Both the position numbers and the translations under genes were made by a program. This document shows, in pieces, positions 26,170-34,943 of a DNA stretch of 64,000 nucleotides. Location of the stretch: positions 55,852 to 119,851 of the forward strand of contig NZ_FNNQ01000013.1 of NCBI RefSeq assembly GCF_900106775.1. The letters are read 5' to 3'. A model generated the notes under the pieces. The model had not been told where the DNA came from, made no database searches, and saw only the letters and a program-made list of their open reading frames with translations. The stretch is from Marininema mesophilum (GTDB lineage: Bacteria; Bacillota; Bacilli; Thermoactinomycetales; DSM-45169). Position 1 is the stretch's first letter. The number at the start of each line of letters is the position of its first letter.

Positions 26170-26214
26170 AAAACAGCAGACCTACCTGATAAGGGATAAT
26201 CTGTTGTTTTTTTA
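26170..26214 (+). terminator. Terminator after lanK
   Basis: AACAGCAGA (26172-26180) pairs with TCTGTTGTT (26200-26208) with one G-U pair, followed by a T-rich run. It separates the regulatory operon from the lanA promoter. Confidence 0.7.
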
Positions 26215-26332
26215 TTTTATAAAAAACGTACTTATTTTATAGGAATAATCATGATTAATTTTTATGGTTTATAAGATCTTATATGATAATATATGGAAAA
26301 AATATATATAATATCATTAAATCTTACATATA

Positions 26333-26386
26333 ATTCAGGTAAAATTAAGGGTCAATTCAGGTAAAAGGGAATAATTACACTATAAT
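26333..26386 (+). promoter_or_regulatory. lanA promoter with 11-bp tandem direct repeats
   Basis: Units ATTCAGGTAAA (26333), ATTAAGGGTCA (26344) and ATTCAGGTAAA (26355) follow each other without a gap; the first and third are identical. The -10 TATAAT lies at 26381-26386, 22 bases after the last AGG. The -35 position falls inside the third repeat and has no consensus match, which is the pattern of a promoter needing an activator. The same units precede lanF. Confidence 0.75.
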
Positions 26387-26442
26387 AGAAAATGCATTAA
26401 CGTTAATGTGATTAAAAATTATTTAAAGGAGTGATTTGTAAC

Positions 26443-26568
26443 ATGGCTAACCCATTTGATCTTGATCTTCAAAGCGTAGAAGTGAAACAGGGTGATGTGC
26501 AAGCTGGATCTGGTTTGATCTGTACTCCTGGTTGTGACGAAGGAACATTTGAAAGCTGGTGCTGTTAA
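26443..26568 (+). CDS. lanA: Class I lanthipeptide precursor, gallidermin-like
   Basis: A 41-residue precursor, start ATG 26443 with AAAGGAG at 26426-26432. The leader (about residues 1-20) has FDLDLQ at 5-10, equivalent to the FNLD box that binds LanB and LanC. The core has S23-C27 (ring A), T28-P-G-C31 (ring B), T35-C40 (ring C) and S38-C41, the pair expected to become S-aminovinyl-cysteine through LanD. These spacings equal those of epidermin. Differences: hinge DEG is one residue shorter, Thr replaces Ser in ring C, and the core has D32, E33, E37 and no basic residue. All core Ser and Thr are used in rings. The leader cleavage site is unknown. Confidence 0.93.
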   Translation: MANPFDLDLQSVEVKQGDVQAGSGLICTPGCDEGTFESWCC

Positions 26569-26586
26569 GCTCATAAAGCAGTAAGA

Positions 26587-26618
26587 GGTATGAAGGGGGA
26601 GCATTCCCCCTTCATACC
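26587..26618 (+). terminator. Hairpin between lanA and lanB (attenuator)
   Basis: A perfect 14-bp stem: GGTATGAAGGGGGA (26587-26600) and TCCCCCTTCATACC (26605-26618), loop GCAT, followed by TTTATATT. Such partial terminators after lanA are common and let the precursor transcript outnumber the downstream enzymes. Confidence 0.8.
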
Positions 26619-26641
26619 TTTATATTAATATTACAACATTC

Positions 26642-26703
26642 ATCAGTAGTGTTGATTACCCAGAAACCGAGGAGATATCTTCTGGGCAATCAACACTACT
26701 GAT
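26642..26703 (+). repeat. 24-bp inverted repeat in the lanB leader
   Basis: The left arm 26642-26665 and right arm 26680-26703 are complementary at 23 of 24 positions (one A/G difference), with a 14-base loop that contains GAGGAG. The right arm ends 7 bases before the lanB ribosome site GGAGGT at 26711-26716. There is no T-run after it, so it is not a simple terminator; a role in mRNA stability or lanB expression is inferred. Confidence 0.75.
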
Positions 26704-26723
26704 CATGAATGGAGGTCCTCGGC

Positions 26724-29700
26724 ATGTATGAACCGATTAATGCATGGATGCTTCGTACTCCAACGTGGCCAATCGAAAAATTTAACGCATTAACTACCGA
26801 TAAAACCATGCCGTTCCAACAACTTTTGTTAAAAACAATGGATAAGACATTTATAGAGAGTATTGCGATTGCTAGTCCATCACTATATGAAGATCTTTCG
26901 CAATTAGAAGGAGATAGTCATCAACGAAAAACAAAACAAGTGGTCGCCAGTGTTTTGAAATATGCTACAAGAATGAGTACTCGGCCAACACCTTTTGGTT
27001 TATTTGCAGGGGTAACGGTTGGTGAGCTTAGCGAAGGAACAACGATTTCATTGCAGTCCTCAGAGAATCATATCAAAAGGGCACGACCGGATATGGAATG
27101 GTTATTAACACTGATCGAAAAATTAGAGGAAGATATCGAAGGGATTCAACAGATAAAGGTTTATAAAAATCAATTGGTCACAAAGTCAGGTGGACGGTTG
27201 TATCTACCCTATCAAACAGGTTATGGAAGACAGACAAATATTACATCAAAAAAAGAACGAGTTTCTATTCAATTAAATGAAGCAGCGTTGCAAGTTTTAA
27301 AAGCAAGTAGAGAGCCGATTGTTCTGTCTGAATTAATCGCGCGGATTTCTTCCTACTACTCCAATTTTGATCCGGTTCAAATTAGAACGTACATCCTCCA
27401 ACTATTAAAGCAGGAATTTCTCATCAGTGAATTGCGCCCTCCGCTCACAATCAGCAATCCTTTTCACTACATCATCAATCAGATCAAAGATATTCCCCGG
27501 TATCACGATGTGTACCTTCAATTAGTAGAAATCGATCAGCTACTTGAAGATTTCAATGCTTCTCCAATGGGTGAAGGGATTGAGATTTACCTTGATGTGA
27601 TTCAGAAAATGAAGAGCATCAATGAAACAAAAGCGTATCTCCAAGTGGATCTAGGATTGAAAAATAGAGAATTGACATTGAATCAAGCTGTTGCTGATGA
27701 AGCTGCCAAGGCGGCAACGATTCTTTGGCGAATTTCTCAGACAGAGAAAGGTTTACCCCATTTAAAGAAGTATCGGGATCGTTTTTTAGATCGTTATGGA
27801 CGTGATCGTGAAGTTCCCATCTTGGAGCTTTTGAGCGAAGAAAGTGGGTTGGGAAGTCCTGAGGAGTATTATCCTGATGCACCTTCAACCATAAGTGAAC
27901 CACGTAATAGTGAAAGAGAACAACGTTTGCTAGAGATGATGCAGACGGCACTTCTTAACCGACAGTATGTCGTCCAATTAGATGCAAAGGCATTGAAGGA
28001 CATAATCCCTCCCTCGGTTGATGACCGTGATGCTCCATCCACGGTGGAGCTATATACAGAAGTTCTAGCCAAAAGTGCAAAGGCAGTAGATGATGGTGAG
28101 TTTACGCTTGTGATCGCTCCAAATCCAGGATCTGGCTCTGCTGGACAGACCTTTGGTAGGTTTTTTGACGTTCTGGATCCCTTTACAAAAAATAAATTAC
28201 AGGCGGCTCATAAGGAGATAAACGATGCTCAACCCGATGTGATTACAGCAGACTGTGTCTACTTTCCCACTCGGGGTAGGGCGGCCAATGTCTCCCTAGC
28301 ACCTGGTTTACAAGAATACGAGCTAGTGCTTGGCACCAATTACGCTAGTGATAAAAAGAAACTATTTTTAGAGGATATTGTCGTAGGAGCAACATTGGAA
28401 CGCCTTTATTTTAAGTCTGTTTCATTGGGCAAGGAAGTTACTTTTACGGCCAATAATATGTTGAATTTTCAATCGTCCCCTGGTGTCTACCGTTTTTTGC
28501 GGGAAGTTTCCTTAGAGAATGTTCGAATTTGGCACTCCTATGAATGGGGAACATTAAGAGATTCTCCATTTTTACCTCGAGTACAGGTAGATAAAACGAT
28601 TTTGTCTCCAGCAAAATGGAAGTTATCGATGGGACAACTTGAACTTAAGAAGGAGGCATCGGTAGAGGAGTGGAATACCGCCTTTGATCACTGGCTGAAA
28701 AAGTGGATGGTCCCACGGTTTGTCTATATGGGGGCTACGGACCAACGTCTCCTTTTGGATCTAGAACACCCAGCCCATCGGAAAGAGATCATAAAAGCAG
28801 TGGAGAATAAAGGAAGGGTTCATTTATCAGAATCCTTTTATCAGCAGAATAACGATTGGATTGTTGATGCGGATCATCACCATTATATTGGTGAATTTGT
28901 TTTCCCGCTCAAAAAGAGAGAAGCTCTACCTCACCCATCCCCTGTTACTCCTGTGATGAAGAAGCTGGCTAGCAATAGTCGCATCAAACTTCCAGGGAGT
29001 GATTGTTTATATATCAAAGTCTATATGGCAAAGAGTAGGCAAAACGATTTTATCTCTAGGCCACTTTCTCATTTTGTGAAGAATGCACGTGAGGAGGGCT
29101 TAGTTCAGCGATGGTTTTTCATGCGGTATGGAGATCCAGATAATCATTTACGGATACGGTTTTTTGGGGAACCAGAGAGGCTTATAGCCAGTTTGATTCC
29201 GACCATTCATACATGGGCGGAAAGACTTGTAGAAGAGGGGCTTATCCAAAAGTTGACCATCGATGCTTATGATCCCGAATTTGAACGATATGGCGGCCCG
29301 CAACTGATCCACCATGCTGAGCGTGTTTTTGAAGCGGATAGTGACTTGGTAGCCTATCTAGTCAATCAAATTCGCTTTGGAAAAATTGAGTTTCCAGAGG
29401 AGTTTGTTGCAAGCATGAATATGCTGGACTTCATGGAGCAGTATGGTCTTAATTTTGAAGACCGGCTCTTGTGGCTCGATCAAATGGTTCAGCCTGATGA
29501 ACACCGAAAAGAATTTCAGTTATGGCGAAGAGCGATTGTTGAGTGTACATTGCATAATCCTGTGTGGGCTCAATTACTTGGGGTGGACCAAGAGATAATA
29601 AAGGGTTTGGCAGATAAGCGGAATCAAGGCATCACTGAATTTAAGAGTCAAATGGAGAGAATACAGGAGCAGAATCTCCTTTGGAATCATCCCCATAAAA

Positions 29701-29834
29701 TCTTAGGAAGTATGCTTCACATGACCTGTAATCGATTAATGGGGGATAACAGCAAAGAAATGAAGGCGAGGGCGTTTGCAAGGCATGCTCTATACAGTCA
29801 GCAATACTTACGGAAGCAGTTGGTTAGTACGTAG
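26724..29834 (+). CDS. lanB: Lanthipeptide dehydratase LanB
   Basis: A 1036-residue class I dehydratase that uses glutamyl-tRNA to convert Ser and Thr of the LanA core to dehydro residues. The glutamylation domain includes ATRMSTRPTPFGLFAGV near residue 97. The C-terminal elimination domain starts near residue 755 with CLYIKVYMAKSRQNDFI and VQRWFFMRYGDPDNHLRIRF. Full length indicates that both halves are present, as in NisB. ATG 26709 overlaps GGAGGT; ATG 26724 has proper spacing and is chosen. Confidence 0.95.
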   Translation: MYEPINAWMLRTPTWPIEKFNALTTDKTMPFQQLLLKTMDKTFIESIAIASPSLYEDLSQLEGDSHQRKTKQVVASVLKYATRMSTRPTPFGLFAGVTVGELSEGTTISLQSSENHIKRARPDMEWLLTLIEKLEEDIEGIQQIKVYKNQLVTKSGGRLYLPYQTGYGRQTNITSKKERVSIQLNEAALQVLKASREPIVLSELIARISSYYSNFDPVQIRTYILQLLKQEFLISELRPPLTISNPFHYIINQIKDIPRYHDVYLQLVEIDQLLEDFNASPMGEGIEIYLDVIQKMKSINETKAYLQVDLGLKNRELTLNQAVADEAAKAATILWRISQTEKGLPHLKKYRDRFLDRYGRDREVPILELLSEESGLGSPEEYYPDAPSTISEPRNSEREQRLLEMMQTALLNRQYVVQLDAKALKDIIPPSVDDRDAPSTVELYTEVLAKSAKAVDDGEFTLVIAPNPGSGSAGQTFGRFFDVLDPFTKNKLQAAHKEINDAQPDVITADCVYFPTRGRAANVSLAPGLQEYELVLGTNYASDKKKLFLEDIVVGATLERLYFKSVSLGKEVTFTANNMLNFQSSPGVYRFLREVSLENVRIWHSYEWGTLRDSPFLPRVQVDKTILSPAKWKLSMGQLELKKEASVEEWNTAFDHWLKKWMVPRFVYMGATDQRLLLDLEHPAHRKEIIKAVENKGRVHLSESFYQQNNDWIVDADHHHYIGEFVFPLKKREALPHPSPVTPVMKKLASNSRIKLPGSDCLYIKVYMAKSRQNDFISRPLSHFVKNAREEGLVQRWFFMRYGDPDNHLRIRFFGEPERLIASLIPTIHTWAERLVEEGLIQKLTIDAYDPEFERYGGPQLIHHAERVFEADSDLVAYLVNQIRFGKIEFPEEFVASMNMLDFMEQYGLNFEDRLLWLDQMVQPDEHRKEFQLWRRAIVECTLHNPVWAQLLGVDQEIIKGLADKRNQGITEFKSQMERIQEQNLLWNHPHKILGSMLHMTCNRLMGDNSKEMKARAFARHALYSQQYLRKQLVST

Positions 29835-29851
29835 TTGGAAGGAGGAGGAAC

Positions 29852-31693
29852 ATGAATAGGGATAACCAACTAGAGAATGTATCCATTTATAACTTCGTGA
29901 AATTAGCATCCTATATCAAGCGGATTTTTACCATTCTATGGAGTGTTCATCCTCTGCAATTTGTTTCAATTATTGTGCTGACGATTTTGCAGGGGGTAGC
30001 TCCTACATTTTTTATCCTTGCCTCCCAGTTTGCGATCAATCAATTGGTTAGTAGTTGGGGAAGCGGATTTCACATCGTGATTAATGCCATGCTCGTATTA
30101 GGTGGGGTCATGGTATTTAATGAGCTTTGCAACATTTTACGTGTTTATGTGGATCGTATCTTTGAGGTTTCCCTATCGTACCAAGTGGATTTACTTGTCA
30201 TGCAAAAAGCGTCCACGCTACATTTGAGTGACTTTGAAGATCATGAGGTACAGGATCAAATCAAACGAGTACAAAATGAATCCAATATCCGTGTCTATCA
30301 AGTATTTAAACAGGTGATGACCGTGCTCTCAGGAGGGGTGACACTGGTCTCCTCCGCACTTGTGTTGTTCGCTTGGCATTGGTGGGCAGCGGTATTGATC
30401 TTGGGTGTGCCTATCATTTTCTTTCCCCTCCTTTTGAAGTTAGGAGAAAAAGAGTTTAAATATTTATGGAAAAGAGCACCAAAGACAAGAGAGCTTTGGT
30501 ATATCAACTACATTATGACCCGGGATCTCTCATTTAAAGAGGTAAAGCTGTATCAACTGGGTCCTTATCTAATCGATCAATATCAAAAAATTCATCGCAG
30601 TTTTATTGCAGAGGATAAGGAAATTGCTTTACAAAGAAGAAATCTCTCTTTTTTGTACTACGGAATCAACTACACGGCTGTGATGATTGTCATTCATTTT
30701 ATCTTCAAAGCGGCTTACATGAAGCAATTGATGATTGGTAACGTAGTGGGGTATTTACAAGCAATCAATCTGACGTTATCTACGGCGCGTAATTTAACGC
30801 AAGAAGTGATGCTCTTGTTTCAAAACAATCTCTTTTTGGAGCAATTGTTCACTTATTTAGATATGAAGGTAGAATCTCCCGCTGAGTTAATCGAGGGAAA
30901 AAAGCATTTACAATCACCCATCACCCAATTGGAGTTACGAAACTTATCTTTTCAATATCCGAACACGGACAAGCCTGTACTAAAGGGTATTAATTTGCAA
31001 TTACATGCAGGGGAAACGTTAGCGATTGTAGGGCCAAATGGATCTGGTAAATCGACGCTGATTAAGATTCTCACCCAAATGTATAACCAGTTTACTGGAG
31101 AGTATTTGATCAATAGAACGTCAATCCGTAAATACGATTCAGATGAGGTAAACAGAAGAATCGGAGGCGTTTTTCAAGATTTTGTACAGTATGAGATGCC
31201 TTTGCGGCACAATATTGGTTTTGGGGATGTAGAAAAAATCGATGACGATTTAGCGTTGATGAAGGCAGCTGAAAAGGGGGGGCTATCCTCTCTAGTCCAT
31301 TCACTGCCTAAAAAACTCGATACACAACTCGGCAAGCTATTTAAAGATGGGCATCAGTTATCTGGAGGGCAGTGGCAACGGGTGGCGATTGCCAGAGCCT
31401 ACTTAAGGGACGCAGATATTTGTTTGTTTGATGAACCAAGCTCATTTTTGGATCCCCAGGCGGAACATGAGGTATTTGAGAAGTTTAAGGATCTTGTACG
31501 TGATCGAATCGGTATTTTTATTACTCATCGTTTATCTTCTGTACGCTATGCGGATCGGATTATCGTGATGGATCAAGGACAGATCGTGGAAATGGGTTCC
31601 CATGATCAACTGATAAATTTAAACGGGCTATATAAAGATATGTTTACAAAACAAGCAGAAAGTTATCTGGATGCGAAAATATCAAGCGCTTAA
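29852..31693 (+). CDS. lanT: Lanthipeptide exporter LanT (ABC transporter)
   Basis: A 613-residue half transporter: six membrane helices in the first 330 residues, then a nucleotide-binding domain with Walker A AIVGPNGSGKSTLIKIL (near 390), signature HQLSGGQWQRVAIARAYL (near 500) and Walker B ICLFDEPSSFLDP. There is no N-terminal C39 peptidase, so it exports without cutting the leader, as NisT does. GGAAGGAGGAGG precedes ATG 29852. It lies between lanB and lanC, with the lanC frame opening inside its end. Confidence 0.93.
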   Translation: MNRDNQLENVSIYNFVKLASYIKRIFTILWSVHPLQFVSIIVLTILQGVAPTFFILASQFAINQLVSSWGSGFHIVINAMLVLGGVMVFNELCNILRVYVDRIFEVSLSYQVDLLVMQKASTLHLSDFEDHEVQDQIKRVQNESNIRVYQVFKQVMTVLSGGVTLVSSALVLFAWHWWAAVLILGVPIIFFPLLLKLGEKEFKYLWKRAPKTRELWYINYIMTRDLSFKEVKLYQLGPYLIDQYQKIHRSFIAEDKEIALQRRNLSFLYYGINYTAVMIVIHFIFKAAYMKQLMIGNVVGYLQAINLTLSTARNLTQEVMLLFQNNLFLEQLFTYLDMKVESPAELIEGKKHLQSPITQLELRNLSFQYPNTDKPVLKGINLQLHAGETLAIVGPNGSGKSTLIKILTQMYNQFTGEYLINRTSIRKYDSDEVNRRIGGVFQDFVQYEMPLRHNIGFGDVEKIDDDLALMKAAEKGGLSSLVHSLPKKLDTQLGKLFKDGHQLSGGQWQRVAIARAYLRDADICLFDEPSSFLDPQAEHEVFEKFKDLVRDRIGIFITHRLSSVRYADRIIVMDQGQIVEMGSHDQLINLNGLYKDMFTKQAESYLDAKISSA

Positions 31694-31706
31694 GGGGAGG
31701 GGTTGG

Positions 31707-33059
31707 ATGGAGAATAAAGTGATTCACAGACGCAGGGTGAGGTCAGCTATTGCCGATAAAGGATTAGAGATTAGCCAGAGGATAGCAGAGCGGTTGGTGG
31801 ATCCAATTCAAATCAAAGAAATTGTGGAGCGCCCCGATAATGTATCTGTGATGGGAGCAACTCCCTGGGGGGATACCAGTCTTTCCCATGGGTATCCCGC
31901 TACCGTCCTCTTTTTTTCCCAGTGGGATCGGTATGAGCCGGATCAGAAATGGGATTATAAGGGACATGCTCATATTGTAGAAATGCAACGGGCGCTAGAG
32001 TCGAATGGAATCGGCAGTATATCCTTGTTTGGCGGCTTGACGGGTGTGGCCTTTGCTTGTCAAGCGGCGTCAAGGGAGGGGGAGCGGTACGGCAATTTTT
32101 TAAAGGTGATCCATAGCAAAATTGCACAGGAGACGAAGCGATTTATCGAGGGGGACAACACTCGGCGCAAATCAGAGGTCGGTCTTAGTCCAAAGGTGTA
32201 TGATGTGATCTCTGGGTTAAGCGGGATCGGACGCTATGCATTGAATCACCCTCATCATGATGAATTAAACGATGTACTTGAGCAAACCCTGCACCACCTC
32301 GTAGAGGTGAGTCATGATATTGAAGTAGATCATCATACGGTACCTGGTTGGTACATTCCTCAACAGTATCAATTTATGGAGAGAGAGAAGGAGCTTTTTC
32401 CAAAAGGGAATTTTAATTGTGGACTTGCCCATGGTATTCCTGGGCCGTTGGTATTGCTCTCCTTAGCATCGCTCCGAGGTTATCGAGTGGACGGTCAGCT
32501 GGAAGCGATTCAACGGATGAGTGATTGGTTAGTTAAGCGAGCCTATCAGGATCGATATGGTGTTTTGTGGTCGGATCGCATTCGCTTTGAAGAGGAGGTT
32601 TCAAGGAAGCCTTCGCAAAAATATTTTTCGCGGGAAGCTTGGTGTTATGGTGCGCCAGGAGTTGCTCGTTCATTATATTTAGCTGGGATGGCATTAGGAG
32701 ATGAAGAGTTAAAGAAACTGGCAATTCAAGCAGTAAAATCGAGCTTCATGCGGCCGGAGGAACTAAGCAAGCTTGAATCTGCAACCTTTTGTCATGGGAA
32801 AAGTGGGATCCTCCAAATATTACTGAGGATGGCGAAGGATACAGGTGAGGAAATTTTTGTGAAACATGCGGAATTGATGGCAAAGGAGATCATCGATATG
32901 TTTCAAGGGGAGTCACCCTTTGGCTATCAGGATCTTGAGGGGGGAAGGGGGCTCAATAAAGCAGGGCTGTTGGAAGGTGTTTCTGGGATCGGGTTATCGT
33001 TAATGAGTCTAAGTGAAAAACAGGATGCTGATTGGGATGCAGCCTTCCTGATTTCATAA
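31707..33059 (+). CDS. lanC: Lanthionine cyclase LanC
   Basis: A 450-residue zinc enzyme that adds Cys thiols to dehydro residues. Zinc ligands are visible in EAWCYGAPGVARSL (Cys, near residue 318) and TFCHGKSGILQ (Cys-His, near 367). The catalytic His lies in NCGLAHGIPGPL (near 250) and the acid in VYDVISGLSGIGRY (near 170). The frame opens inside lanT, but AGGGGAGGGG at 31693-31702 directs ATG 31707. Confidence 0.94.
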   Translation: MENKVIHRRRVRSAIADKGLEISQRIAERLVDPIQIKEIVERPDNVSVMGATPWGDTSLSHGYPATVLFFSQWDRYEPDQKWDYKGHAHIVEMQRALESNGIGSISLFGGLTGVAFACQAASREGERYGNFLKVIHSKIAQETKRFIEGDNTRRKSEVGLSPKVYDVISGLSGIGRYALNHPHHDELNDVLEQTLHHLVEVSHDIEVDHHTVPGWYIPQQYQFMEREKELFPKGNFNCGLAHGIPGPLVLLSLASLRGYRVDGQLEAIQRMSDWLVKRAYQDRYGVLWSDRIRFEEEVSRKPSQKYFSREAWCYGAPGVARSLYLAGMALGDEELKKLAIQAVKSSFMRPEELSKLESATFCHGKSGILQILLRMAKDTGEEIFVKHAELMAKEIIDMFQGESPFGYQDLEGGRGLNKAGLLEGVSGIGLSLMSLSEKQDADWDAAFLIS

Positions 33060-33073
33060 TGGAGTGAGAGCAT

Positions 33074-33658
33074 ATGGATACCGATCAATTGAAAATAAAG
33101 AATTTGTTGGTGGGGATAGGTGGATCGATATCCGTGCTAGCCGTTCCATCTTATTTGACCCTCTTTGCTCATTTTTTTAAAGAAGTAAAGGTGATCATGA
33201 CCCCATCGGCTGCTCGCCTACTTCCACGAGAAACAGTTAATCTGCTATGTGCAGGCGCATATACCGATGAGCAGGAATTTTCCCAGGAGATCAGCCATGT
33301 AGAGTTAACTAGATGGGCGGATGGATTGGTCATTTTACCTGCAACAGCAAACACCATGGGCCAGGCCGCAAATGGGTTGGGTGATAACTTACTAACTACG
33401 GCGATTCTTGCCTATCCGGAACCGATTATTTATTTTCCTAATATGAACGAAAGAATGTGGAGAAAAAAATCTCTCCAGCGAAATATCAAAACATTAGAGG
33501 CAGATGGGGATATTGTAGTAGAGCCCTCTCATCAGATGGCCTATGAGGTGGCCTCTGGCAAAATGCGACCCAATTACACGATTCCGTCAAAGGAAAATGT
33601 AATGAAAGTGATTTATAAACAGCTGGTCGGTAATGTACAAACGGTTAGTAAATCATAA
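33074..33658 (+). CDS. lanD: Peptidyl-cysteine decarboxylase LanD
   Basis: A 194-residue flavoprotein of the HFCD family (EpiD, MrsD), which oxidatively decarboxylates the C-terminal Cys of LanA to an enethiol. Visible: VGIGGSISVLAVPSYL at the N terminus, the flavin-site motif LPATANTMGQAANGLGDNLLT near residue 93, and the substrate motif YFPNMNERMW near residue 120 (the PxMNxxMW box). The catalytic His cannot be placed by eye with certainty. It begins 14 bp after lanC. Its presence agrees with the S-x-x-C-C-type end of LanA (S38, C41). Confidence 0.93.
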   Translation: MDTDQLKIKNLLVGIGGSISVLAVPSYLTLFAHFFKEVKVIMTPSAARLLPRETVNLLCAGAYTDEQEFSQEISHVELTRWADGLVILPATANTMGQAANGLGDNLLTTAILAYPEPIIYFPNMNERMWRKKSLQRNIKTLEADGDIVVEPSHQMAYEVASGKMRPNYTIPSKENVMKVIYKQLVGNVQTVSKS

Positions 33659-33691
33659 CCTTAATGATAAGAAGAGGGGGAGATTCTAAAG

Positions 33692-34294
33692 ATGGCGATG
33701 TCAGTTAAACAAGCGATGGAAACCCGTTGTAGTATTCGCACGTATCTACAAGAGCCTGTACCAAGAGAGGATATTGAGGAGATCATTCGTTTAACGCGCT
33801 TAGCACCCAGTGCGTGGAATATTCAGCCTTGGAGATTTATCGTGGTTACCAATAAAGAAACCAAACAGGAGCTTTATAACATCGCGAATAAGCATCCGCA
33901 AGTAGAGAGTGCACCGGTTGCCATTGTTGTGACGAGTGATATGGAGGATGCCATCGCCAATCTGGAAGAGTTTATCCATCCCAGCATGCCTGAGGATGCA
34001 AGGGCGTGGTTAACGAATACGATACCAAAAATATTTGGTGAGCAAACCATAGAACAACGTGGACAATGGGGAGTAGCTCAATCCAATATCGCCCTGGGCT
34101 ATTTGCTGATAGCGATTCGTAGTCTTGGTTATGATTCATCGCCGATGTATGGATTTAACCCCTATAAAGTACGCGAGTTGTTTGAGTTATCCGATCATGT
34201 ACAAATTCCTTCCATTGTTACCTTAGGGAGGCGAGGAGAGGAAGGAAGAGAACACCATCGACATTCATTAGATAAATTGATTCGTTATGTTTGA
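33692..34294 (+). CDS. Nitroreductase-family flavoprotein
   Basis: A 200-residue FMN oxidoreductase: RCSIRTYLQEPVPREDIEEI, then TRLAPSAWNIQPWRFIVV, and the C-terminal cofactor segment LGRRGEEGREHHRH. It starts 33 bp after lanD with GAGGGGGAG and shares its direction, so it is likely in the operon. No Ser or Thr of LanA is left over for dehydro-residue reduction, so its task is open: flavin-linked oxidation or reduction of the peptide, support of LanD, or a bystander. The TGA stop lies inside the terminal TTGACACTCC of the adjacent mobile element. Confidence 0.8.
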   Translation: MAMSVKQAMETRCSIRTYLQEPVPREDIEEIIRLTRLAPSAWNIQPWRFIVVTNKETKQELYNIANKHPQVESAPVAIVVTSDMEDAIANLEEFIHPSMPEDARAWLTNTIPKIFGEQTIEQRGQWGVAQSNIALGYLLIAIRSLGYDSSPMYGFNPYKVRELFELSDHVQIPSIVTLGRRGEEGREHHRHSLDKLIRYV

Positions 34295-34643
34295 CACTCC
34301 CACAGCTGAAGCAGTGGGATTCTTGGGAGCTCCCATCTACCGACAGGATCGATTCCAAGCTTAGACGGTCTGCCCAACCGCAAGTACACGAAGTCCTTCA
34401 GGATTCGTTCCATCTGGCTAGAAAGTGATTAAATGTGAAACGACTACATCCCATAGATTTATGGATGAGAATGGTTTGTTCCTTTGTTGGATACAAGCGA
34501 AATTTAAACGCTTTGTGCATGGGTTTACCTCCCCTTTATCTAATTATATACGGGGATTGTCAGCCTTGCGAGAGGGAAGATCTCCCCTCTCTCGTCTGAC
34601 GCTCGCTTTCATCCCAACCCTGAAGGGCTGGGTTTTCCCGCTC
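34291..34643 (-). mobile_element. Non-autonomous IS200/IS605-type element (353 bp)
   Basis: On the minus strand the element begins right after a TTAC tetranucleotide (34644-34647 on plus as GTAA) and ends with TCAA (34291-34294 on plus as TTGA), the cleavage signals known for IS608-like TnpA. A left-end hairpin CCCAACCC/GGGCTGGG lies at 34613-34632 and a right-end hairpin TCCCAC/GTGGGA near 34297-34320. It carries a decayed remnant of a tnpB 3' end similar to the one at 63872-64000, and neither tnpA nor an intact tnpB. A further palindrome sits near 34568-34595. Confidence 0.75.
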
Positions 34644-34689
34644 GTAATCTATAATAAGATCAGCCTAAAAGTTTCAGATAATAAATAAG

Positions 34690-34733
34690 ACAAGAGAAGA
34701 ATCCCGGTGGAGGGTTACTTCTCTTGTTTTTTA
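34690..34733 (+). terminator. Terminator at the end of the lan operon
   Basis: ACAAGAGAAG (34690-34699) pairs with CTTCTCTTGT (34718-34727), then a T-run. It is the first strong terminator downstream of lanA on the plus strand, beyond the mobile element. Confidence 0.8.
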
Positions 34734-34943
34734 CTATTTTTTTAAAAAAATTATGGCGATAAATAGTCACACACCTATTTACGCATCATCTATTTTTTAA
34801 ATTAGGTTAATCGACAGCCCTGCAATGGATCCTTTCAACCTCGTAATTAATCCCCTCTTCTTGGGGGTTGTAAGCCTGAATGGGTAATCGTTTTGCAGCG
34901 GAATTACAATGAAACTGTTACGCAAAATTTTCCCAGTAAATAA

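Noticed and set aside
34425..34688. 87-residue plus-strand frame in the mobile element region
   Set aside because: It spans the left end of the IS-derived element, including its hairpin and flanking host DNA; the protein sequence resembles nothing and is likely an artefact of the element.
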